28,324 bases of DNA, from the NCBI GenBank assembly GCA_050013915.1, contig JBEKEI010000044.1, positions 1 to 28,324 on the forward strand, read 5' to 3'. Both the position numbers and the translations under genes were made by a program. Within the stretch, counting starts at the first letter, position 1, and the number at the start of each line of letters is the position of its first letter. Of this stretch, positions 22,831-28,324 are shown in pieces. Below the pieces are notes generated by a model, which had not been told where the DNA came from, ran no database searches, and saw nothing but the letters and a program-made list of their open reading frames with translations. Source of the stretch: Roseiarcus sp050013915 (GTDB lineage: Bacteria > Pseudomonadota > Alphaproteobacteria > Rhizobiales > Beijerinckiaceae).

Positions 22831-23313
22831 ATGCCGTTTCGATTTCGAAGAGCCGCCGCCCCGGTCATTCGCGCTCTGCGCAGCGAGAGGGCGGAAGGCT
22901 GCGCGGCGATCCACGCCGAATCCTTCGCCCATCCCTGGTCGCTGATCGAATTCGAGACGCTGCTCGCCAGCAAGGCCACGGTCGGCGCGGCGGCGGTCGA
23001 CGCCGCGAGCGACGGCCTGCGCGGCTTCGCGCTGTCGCGCCTCGCCGCGGACGAGGCCGAACTGCTGACGATCGCGGTGCGGAGCGCGGCGCGCAATCGC
23101 GGCGTGGGCCGCGCGCTGATGGTCGAGATCGTCGCGCGGCTGGTCGCGGCGCGGGCGCGCGCGGTGTTCCTGGAGGTCGAGCGGACCAATCTGCCGGCGA
23201 TCGCGCTCTATACGCGGCTTGGATTCCGGGAGGTCGGCCAGCGGCAGGGCTATTACCGGAAGCCGGACGGATCGGCCGCGACCGCGCTCGTGCTGCGAAA
23301 GGACCTCGCATGA
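22831..23313 (+). CDS. rimI: ribosomal protein alanine N-acetyltransferase RimI (GNAT)
   Basis: 160 residues. GNAT acetyltransferase that acetylates the N-terminal alanine of ribosomal protein S18. Acetyl-CoA-binding loop RNRGVGRAL (88-96), E115 in FLEVERTN and ALYTRLGFREVGQRQGYY (125-142) are the expected motifs. It has an extra ~12-residue basic N-terminus (MPFRFRRAAAPVI). The start at 22831 is ATG, 15 bases after tsaB. The plsC ATG lies 10 bases beyond the stop, so no gene intervenes. Many Hyphomicrobiales that I recall have a fur/mur-type regulator here; it is absent. Confidence 0.93.
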   Translation: MPFRFRRAAAPVIRALRSERAEGCAAIHAESFAHPWSLIEFETLLASKATVGAAAVDAASDGLRGFALSRLAADEAELLTIAVRSAARNRGVGRALMVEIVARLVAARARAVFLEVERTNLPAIALYTRLGFREVGQRQGYYRKPDGSAATALVLRKDLA

Positions 23314-23323
23314 GCGCCGCGCG

Positions 23324-24151
23324 ATGATCGCGCTCAGGATTGGGCTCGCGTTTTCGGCCGCGGCGTTGATCGTCCTGTGCGGCGCCCCGGTCCGATGGCT
23401 CGCCCAGCGCGGCGGCTGGCGAACCGGCGAGAGCCTGCCCGTCCTGTTCCATCGGGCCCTGTGCGCCGGGCTCGGACTTCGGGTTCGCGTCCACGGCCGG
23501 CCGGCGACGATGCGACCACAACTGGTCGTCTCGAATCATGTTTCATGGATGGACATCCCTGTCCTCGGCTCGATGCGTCCCACCGCGTTCATCGCCAAGA
23601 AGGAGGTCGGCGCCGGGCCGCTGGTGCGCGCGCTGCTGGCGCTCCAGGGCGTCGCCCTCGTCGACCGCGGCCGGCGCACCGGCATTCCCGCGGTCAACGC
23701 CGACATCGCCCGGCGGATGCGTGCGGGAGCGGCGGTCGTCCTGTTCGCGGAAGCGACGACCGGCGACGCCAACCGGCTGTTGCGCTTCCGCTCGTCGCAC
23801 TTCGAATCGGCGAGGGGCGCGCTCGGCGCCGGGGACGCCGGTCACGCAATCGTGCAGCCGGTCTTCATCGTCTATTCCCGCCGCGGCGGCCTACCGCTCG
23901 GCCGATCGGAACGGCCGATCGTGGCGTGGTATGGCGACATGCGATTCTTCGATCACTTCCGGCGCCTGCTGCGGGCGGGGCGGATCGACTGCGATATCTA
24001 TTGCGGCGCACCGATTCCGTTTTTCCGCAATTCCGACCGCAAGGACGTCGCGCGCCGCACCGAGCGGGCCGTGCGCGGGCTCGCCTCGACCGCGCGGGTC
24101 GGCGCCGACCAGGAAATCTCCGCTATTTTCGCGGGCGTCGAAACGTCGTAG
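23324..24151 (+). CDS. 1-acyl-sn-glycerol-3-phosphate (lysophospholipid) acyltransferase, PlsC/OlsA-like
   Basis: 275 residues. Acylates a lysophospholipid or lyso-ornithine lipid at the inner membrane. An N-terminal hydrophobic anchor (residues 4-22) is followed by the acyltransferase HX4D motif NHVSWMD (H72, D77). The glycerol-phosphate motif usually written FPEGT is here FAEATTGDANR (E143, A144), so the glycine is replaced by alanine. The downstream stretch 'RLLRFRSSHF' matches the rhizobial PlsC/OlsA group, where the pattern is usually EGTSSDGNRVLPFRSS. Which lipid is used is not decided. ATG at 23324 is chosen over the frame start at 23219, which overlaps rimI. It is 10 bases after rimI; miaB follows. 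Confidence 0.85.
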   Translation: MIALRIGLAFSAAALIVLCGAPVRWLAQRGGWRTGESLPVLFHRALCAGLGLRVRVHGRPATMRPQLVVSNHVSWMDIPVLGSMRPTAFIAKKEVGAGPLVRALLALQGVALVDRGRRTGIPAVNADIARRMRAGAAVVLFAEATTGDANRLLRFRSSHFESARGALGAGDAGHAIVQPVFIVYSRRGGLPLGRSERPIVAWYGDMRFFDHFRRLLRAGRIDCDIYCGAPIPFFRNSDRKDVARRTERAVRGLASTARVGADQEISAIFAGVETS

Positions 24152-24169
24152 AGATGGAGGGCAATTCGC

Positions 24170-24175
24170 AAGGAG
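24170..24175 (+). promoter_or_regulatory. Shine-Dalgarno site setting the miaB start
   Basis: AAGGAG, 5 bases before TTG 24181. It is the best Shine-Dalgarno site in the miaB leader, and the ATG at 24154 has only weak GTAGAG. It argues for translation from TTG. Confidence 0.55.
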
Positions 24176-24180
24176 CCTTT

Positions 24181-25731
24181 TTGTCCTCAATATCCCGTCG
24201 CGCCCGGAAGCAGGCGATCGAGCCGCCGGTCCCGGACGATCCGGGCGCTGCGCCGCGGCGTACGGAAGAGGGCAGGCGCGTCTTCGTGAAGTCCTTCGGA
24301 TGCCAGATGAACGTTTACGACTCCGGGCGCATCGCCGATCTGGCGGCTCGGCAGGGCTACCGGGAGGTCCCGGATGTCGCCGAGGCCGACCTCGTCGTGC
24401 TGAACACCTGCCACATCAGGGAACGCGCTTCGGAAAAAGTCTATTCCGAACTCGGCAAGGTCCGCGAGATCAAGGAGGCGCGGGCGCGCGAAGGGCGTTC
24501 GACGACGATCGTGGTGGCCGGCTGCGTCGCGCAGGCCGAAGGCGCCGAGATATTGCGCCGGCAGCCGGCGGTCGACCTGGTTGTCGGCCCGCAGAACTAC
24601 CACCGCCTGCCGCGACTGCTGGACGAGGCCCTATGGCGCCCGGGGGTGGTCGACACCGCATTTCCGCTCGAGGACAAGTTCGACCACCTGGCGGCGGCCG
24701 ATCCGGCGGCGATCCGCGCGCGCGGGGTCAGCGCCTTCGTCACGGTCCAGGAGGGCTGCGACAAGTTCTGCTCGTTCTGCGTCGTGCCCTACACGCGGGG
24801 CGCGGAGAGCTCGCGGCCCGTCCAAAGAATCCTCGACGAAGTCGCCGGCCTGTCCGCGGCGGGGGTGCGCGAGGCAACGCTGCTTGGGCAGAACGTCAAC
24901 GCCTACCACGGCCGCGCCGCAGGCGGGGGAATCGCGGATCTCGCCACGCTGCTCGACGCCGTCGCCGCGATCCCGGGCGTCGCGCGCGTCCGCTACACGA
25001 CGTCGCATCCCAACGACATGAGCGAGGCGCTGATTTCGGCCCATCGCCACAACCCGGCGCTGGCCCCCTATTTGCACCTCCCGATCCAGTCGGGCGCGAA
25101 CCGCATTCTGACGGCGATGAACCGGGGCCACGATGTCGAGGACTATCTGGACACCGTCGCGCGAATTCGCGCCGCGAGACCCGACATCGCGCTGTCTTCG
25201 GACTTCATCGTCGGCTTTCCCGGCGAAACCGACGCCGATTTCCGGGCGACGCTCGATCTCGTCGGAAAGGTCGGATTCGCCTCCTCCTTCGCGTTCAAAT
25301 ATTCCCCCCGGCCCGGCACCCCCGGCGCGGAGCTCCCGGACCAGATCGACGAGGCCTCGAAATCCGACCGTCTGCTGATCCTTCAGCGATTTCTGGAGGA
25401 GCAACGGCAGGCGTTCAACCGGGCCGCGATTGGGCGAACGATGGCGGTGCTGTTCGAAAAGCGGGGTCGCCGTCCCGGGCAGGCGATCGGCCGCTCGCCC
25501 TACATGCAATCGGTGCTGGTCGAGGGCGAGGCGTCGCTGATCGGCGCGATCGCCGATGTCGAGATCGTCGGAGTCGGGCCCAACTCGCTGCGCGGGCGCG
25601 TCGTCACGCCGCTGTCGCACACTCCGGCCGACGATCGGTCGCCGGAGGCGCCTCCGGGACGAGCGGGCGCTGGCCTGCCGCAGCTCACGGGCGGGAACGA
25701 ACGCGGCACGCATCAGGAGATCGCCGATTGA
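24181..25731 (+). CDS. miaB: tRNA-2-methylthio-N6-(dimethylallyl)adenosine synthase MiaB
   Basis: 516 residues. Radical SAM methylthiotransferase that turns i6A37 into ms2i6A37 in tRNA. The N-terminal UPF0004 domain holds the second-cluster cysteines C41 (FGCQMN), C77 (NTCHIR) and C115 (GCVAQ). The radical SAM cluster is CDKFCSFC (C193, C197, C200). The C-terminal TRAM RNA-binding domain ends near GRVVTPL. A ~40-residue proline/glycine-rich tail (residues ~480-516) follows and is not usual. TTG 24181 is preferred because of AAGGAG 5 bases upstream; ATG 24154 (MEGNSQGAF, two bases after the plsC stop) has no good site and the codons before 24181 are poor in G/C third positions. The stop overlaps the phoH start. 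Confidence 0.94.
   Translation: MSSISRRARKQAIEPPVPDDPGAAPRRTEEGRRVFVKSFGCQMNVYDSGRIADLAARQGYREVPDVAEADLVVLNTCHIRERASEKVYSELGKVREIKEARAREGRSTTIVVAGCVAQAEGAEILRRQPAVDLVVGPQNYHRLPRLLDEALWRPGVVDTAFPLEDKFDHLAAADPAAIRARGVSAFVTVQEGCDKFCSFCVVPYTRGAESSRPVQRILDEVAGLSAAGVREATLLGQNVNAYHGRAAGGGIADLATLLDAVAAIPGVARVRYTTSHPNDMSEALISAHRHNPALAPYLHLPIQSGANRILTAMNRGHDVEDYLDTVARIRAARPDIALSSDFIVGFPGETDADFRATLDLVGKVGFASSFAFKYSPRPGTPGAELPDQIDEASKSDRLLILQRFLEEQRQAFNRAAIGRTMAVLFEKRGRRPGQAIGRSPYMQSVLVEGEASLIGAIADVEIVGVGPNSLRGRVVTPLSHTPADDRSPEAPPGRAGAGLPQLTGGNERGTHQEIAD
25715..25719 (+). promoter_or_regulatory. Shine-Dalgarno site setting the phoH start
   Basis: AGGAG, 8 bases before TTG 25728, which overlaps the miaB stop as TTGA. 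It favours a translationally coupled start over the site-less ATG at 25806. Confidence 0.45.
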
Positions 25732-26792
25732 GAGCTCACGACCGAACGGTTTCGCGGGTGTCGACGCTCGCGCCGGAAGGCGCGAGCGAAGCGCGGGACG
25801 CCAAAATGTCCGAAATCACGCTCGGATTCGACGACAACGGGCTGGCCTCGGTCGTATTCGGCCACTACGACCAGAACATCGCCAAAATCGAGCGGCGGCT
25901 CGGCGTGGTCGCCAACGCCAACGGCAATCAGATCATCATCAAAGGTCCGAAGGACGCCTGCCAGAACGCCGGGCGAGTGCTGGAAATGCTCTACGCGCGA
26001 GCGAAGCTCGGCCAGACCGCCGACCTCGGCGACGTCGAAGGCGCCATCGCCGAGGCGGCGATTCAGGGCAGCCTGTTTCCCGGCGAGATCGATGGCGCGC
26101 GCGCGACGTTTCACCAGATCAAGACGCGCCGGAAGGGCGTCGTGCGGGCGCGCAACGCCGCGCAGGACCTCTACCTGGCCGCGCTCAAGCAGCACGAGCT
26201 CGTGTTCGCGGAAGGACCGGCAGGAACCGGCAAGACCTGGCTCGCGGTCGGCCACGCCGTTTCGCTGCTCGAGCAGGGACTCGTCGAGCGGTTGATCCTG
26301 TCGCGGCCGGCTGTCGAAGCGGGCGAGCGACTCGGCTTCCTGCCGGGCGACATGCGCGACAAGGTCGACCCCTATCTCCGACCGATCTACGACGCCCTGC
26401 ACGACTTCATGGAGGGCCGGATGGTCGAGCGCGGCATCCAGACGGGAATGATCGAAATCGCGCCGCTGGCCTTCATGCGCGGGCGGACGCTGGCCAAGTC
26501 GGTAGTCCTGCTCGACGAGGCGCAGAACGCGACTTCGATCCAGATGAAGATGTTCCTGACCCGGCTCGGCGAAGGCTCGCGGATGATAATCAACGGCGAT
26601 CCGACCCAGACCGATCTGCCGCAAGGCCAGAAATCCGGCCTAAGCGAAGCGGTCGGGCTACTCGCCGGGCTCGATGGCGTCGGGCATGTCGTCTTCCGTC
26701 ATGGCGACGTGGTGCGCCATGATCTGGTTCGCCGCATAGTCGCGGCCTACGAGAACGCCAATCATCAGGGCCAGGGCGGACCGGCGCGATGA
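25728..26792 (+). CDS. phoH: PhoH-family ATPase (YbeZ type)
   Basis: 354 residues from TTG 25728 (328 from ATG 25806). P-loop ATPase linked to RNA metabolism; the YbeZ protein works with YbeY in rRNA maturation. Residues ~60-110 form the small N-terminal domain (RLGVVANANGNQIIIKG). Walker A is GPAGTGKTW (K169 in this numbering) and Walker B is VVLLDEAQNA (D263); NGDPTQTDLP follows. TTG 25728 overlaps the miaB stop in the classic TTGA arrangement with AGGAG 8 bases upstream. If translation starts at ATG 25806 instead, 26 residues are lost but no domain is affected. The stop overlaps ybeY as ATGA. Confidence 0.93.
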   Translation: MRAHDRTVSRVSTLAPEGASEARDAKMSEITLGFDDNGLASVVFGHYDQNIAKIERRLGVVANANGNQIIIKGPKDACQNAGRVLEMLYARAKLGQTADLGDVEGAIAEAAIQGSLFPGEIDGARATFHQIKTRRKGVVRARNAAQDLYLAALKQHELVFAEGPAGTGKTWLAVGHAVSLLEQGLVERLILSRPAVEAGERLGFLPGDMRDKVDPYLRPIYDALHDFMEGRMVERGIQTGMIEIAPLAFMRGRTLAKSVVLLDEAQNATSIQMKMFLTRLGEGSRMIINGDPTQTDLPQGQKSGLSEAVGLLAGLDGVGHVVFRHGDVVRHDLVRRIVAAYENANHQGQGGPAR

Positions 26793-27286
26793 AGCCGAAG
26801 GTGGAAATCGTGAAGGCGTCGCCGCTGTGGCGGGCGGCGCCGGGGATAGAAAGGCTTGTGCGACGCGCGATCTCGGCCAGCATGGCGGCGGCTGGCGTCC
26901 CGATCCTGAACGACGCCGAAGTGAGCGTGCAACTCGCCGACGACGCGACGGTCCGCGCCTTGAACGCGCGCTGGCGCGGCGTCGATGCGCCGACCAACGT
27001 GCTTTCGTTCCCGGCCGCGACGCCCCCGCTTGTCGCGTTCGCGCCCATGCTCGGCGACATCGTCCTGGCGTTCGAGACGGCCGAGCGGGAGGCCTTGATC
27101 GAATCCAAGAGCCTCCCCGGCCATGCCACCCATCTTGTCGTGCATGGTTTCCTGCACCTGCTCGGCTTCGATCACCAGATCGCCGCCGAGGCCGATCGCA
27201 TGGAGGCGCTGGAGACGCTCGTGCTGGCGCGACTGGGGATCGCGGATCCCTACGCCGTGAGCGAGCCCGTGGATGCCCGGGGATGA
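26789..27286 (+). CDS. ybeY: endoribonuclease / rRNA maturation factor YbeY
   Basis: 165 residues. Zinc-dependent single-strand endoribonuclease needed for 16S rRNA 3'-end maturation and 70S quality control. The metal site HGFLHLLGFDH is complete (H119, H123, H129). The substrate-binding strands around NARWRGVDAPTNVLSFP are present, with the TNVLSFP motif. Slightly longer than E. coli YbeY. ATG 26789 overlaps the phoH stop as ATGA; its own stop overlaps corC the same way. PhoH-YbeY adjacency is the usual arrangement and supports cooperation of the two. Confidence 0.96.
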   Translation: MKPKVEIVKASPLWRAAPGIERLVRRAISASMAAAGVPILNDAEVSVQLADDATVRALNARWRGVDAPTNVLSFPAATPPLVAFAPMLGDIVLAFETAEREALIESKSLPGHATHLVVHGFLHLLGFDHQIAAEADRMEALETLVLARLGIADPYAVSEPVDARG

Positions 27287-28324
27287 GCGACGGGGAACGA
27301 AACACGCCTCCGGCGGCCGATCATGGCGGCGCCCCGGCGCGCGAGGGGTCGGGCGGGCTGTTCGAGCGGTTGCGCGCCCTGTTCGGGCTCGGGCCGGCCT
27401 CGGTCCGCGACGATCTCGAAGATGCGCTCGTCGGGGCGGGCGCGGAAGCCGACTTCACGCCCCAGGAGCGCGCGATCCTCACCAACGTGCTCGGCCTGCA
27501 CGACGTCCGGGTCGCCGACGTGATGGTTCCGCGCGCCGACATCATCGCGCTGCGAATCGACGCCCCGCTCAGCGAGGTTCTGTCGCTGTTTCGCACCGCC
27601 GGCCATTCGCGGCTGCCCGTCCATGGCGAGACGCTCGACGATCCGCGCGGCATGGTGCACATTCGCGATTTCGTCGATTATCTCGCCTCCGACCCGTGTT
27701 TCGGCCTGGCCGCCGAAGCGGCCGACGTCGGCGCCGGGTCGCCTGACGCCGATCTCAGGCTCGGCATGCGCCTCCCGCTTTCGCGCGCGAATATCCTCAG
27801 GCCCGTGCTGTTCGCGCCGCCATCGATGCCGGCGCTCGATCTGCTGGTGAAGATGCAGGCCTCGCACACGCACATGGCGCTCGTGATCGACGAATACGGC
27901 GGCACGGATGGGCTGGTCTCGATCGAGGACGTCGTCGAGGCGATCGTCGGCGACATTGAGGACGAGCACGACGAGGTCGACGCGCGCGAGATCACGAGGA
28001 CCGCCGACGGCGCGCTCATCGCCGACGCCCGCGCGAGCCTCGATGCGGTCTCGCAGGTGCTCGGCTTCGATCTTTCGAGGCTCGCCGACGCCGAAAACGT
28101 CGAGACGATCGGCGGATTGATCATGGCGAAGGCGGGGCGGGTGCCGGGGCGCGGCGAGATCGTCAACGGCCTCGGCGAGTTCGAATTCGAGATTCTCGAC
28201 GCGGATCCGCGGCGCGTCAAACGCCTCAAGATCCATGCGCTCGCGGGCCGCTCGCGCCGGGCTGCGCCGCGCCGGCGGCGGGCGGCGGGCGACCCCGCCG
28301 CGGCGGGGTCGCCCGGACCCGGCA
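27283..28324 (+). CDS. corC: CorC/HlyC-family CBS-domain protein, 3' end missing (runs off the window)
   Basis: At least 347 codons from ATG 27283, with no stop before the right edge. A short N-terminal tail (GGLFERLRALFGLGP) precedes a CBS pair: 'RVADVMVPRADIIALRID' with 'VLSLFRTAGHSRLPVHG' near residues 75-110, and 'HMALVIDEYGGTDGLVSIEDVVEAIVGDIEDEHD' near 205-235. The CorC_HlyC transporter-associated domain follows, ending about ...EFEILDADPRRVKRLKIH. Similar proteins modulate magnesium/cobalt homeostasis; without the membrane DUF21 domain it is CorC/YbeX-type. The arginine/proline/alanine tail after the last domain contains a perfect 30-bp palindrome. It overlaps ybeY as ATGA. lnt would be the expected next gene. 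Confidence 0.92.
   Translation, partial: MSDGERNTPPAADHGGAPAREGSGGLFERLRALFGLGPASVRDDLEDALVGAGAEADFTPQERAILTNVLGLHDVRVADVMVPRADIIALRIDAPLSEVLSLFRTAGHSRLPVHGETLDDPRGMVHIRDFVDYLASDPCFGLAAEAADVGAGSPDADLRLGMRLPLSRANILRPVLFAPPSMPALDLLVKMQASHTHMALVIDEYGGTDGLVSIEDVVEAIVGDIEDEHDEVDAREITRTADGALIADARASLDAVSQVLGFDLSRLADAENVETIGGLIMAKAGRVPGRGEIVNGLGEFEFEILDADPRRVKRLKIHALAGRSRRAAPRRRRAAGDPAAAGSPGPG
28286..28315. repeat. perfect 30-bp GC palindrome in the corC tail
   Basis: A fully symmetrical inverted repeat with no spacer (centre between 28300 and 28301), made of the half-site CGGGCGACCCCGCCG and its complement. It lies in the low-complexity C-terminal codons of corC. A hairpin of this strength could stall or end transcription, but no T-run follows within the window. 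It could also belong to a dispersed repeat family. Confidence 0.6.

Noticed and set aside
1..28324. Search for tRNA, rRNA, CRISPR, IS elements, phage genes or toxin-antitoxin pairs
   Set aside because: None seen: no repeated spacer pattern, no transposase or integrase motif, and no cloverleaf-like sequence recognised by eye.

Overview
The window is high-GC, densely packed chromosomal DNA from an alphaproteobacterium. It is most likely a member of the Hyphomicrobiales (Rhizobiales). The pointers are a PutA of the Sinorhizobium meliloti type (no N-terminal DNA-binding domain, extra C-terminal domain), a sigma-32 with the rhizobial RpoH pattern next to rluD, a DUF2125-like exported protein, a zinc-type 'rhizobial' L-asparaginase, and the block tsaB-rimI-plsC-miaB-phoH-ybeY-corC. 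I cannot name a genus. I saw no rRNA or tRNA gene, CRISPR array, insertion sequence, phage gene or integrase, and no block of foreign base composition.

Layout. 175-3867 (-): putA, proline to glutamate. 4165-7519 (+): a small conserved protein, then an MsbA-like ABC exporter, a YqaA/DedA-type membrane protein and DsbB, all envelope-related. 7548-12577 (-): bhmT-like homocysteine S-methyltransferase, rluD, rpoH, and a secreted DUF2125-like protein. 12907-14840 (+): cspA with a long leader and its own terminator, then xylB. 14863-16271 (-): a dual-specificity-type phosphatase followed by a SHOCT-domain protein. 16511-17596 (+): a fatty acid hydroxylase/sterol desaturase-family membrane enzyme. 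17620-18123 (-): a hot-dog thioesterase. 18311-21052 (+): an EamA transporter, an SDR oxidoreductase and a class 3 asparaginase. 21131 to the right edge (+): argB, then tsaB, rimI, plsC, miaB, phoH, ybeY and corC, with tight or overlapping junctions from rimI onward. corC runs off the right edge.

How the genes fit together. The right third is a translation and RNA-quality operon: t6A formation (tsaB), ribosomal protein acetylation (rimI), ms2i6A tRNA modification (miaB), and the PhoH/YbeY rRNA maturation and decay pair. Two membrane-lipid or ion genes (plsC, corC) are embedded in it. The rluD-rpoH pair adds rRNA modification and heat-shock control. The left third deals with nitrogen/carbon catabolism (putA) and envelope maintenance. 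Most of the window is conserved housekeeping DNA.

I found no convincing novel defence, mobile or biosynthetic system. The points most worth checking are the phosphatase/SHOCT-protein pair, the asparaginase next to an SDR, the TTG starts with strong Shine-Dalgarno sites at miaB and phoH, an inverted repeat over a possible rpoH promoter, GC hairpins near bhmT and in corC, and the absence of a fur/mur gene between rimI and plsC. Very long open frames antisense to putA, asnA/argB and others come from high GC and are not treated as genes.
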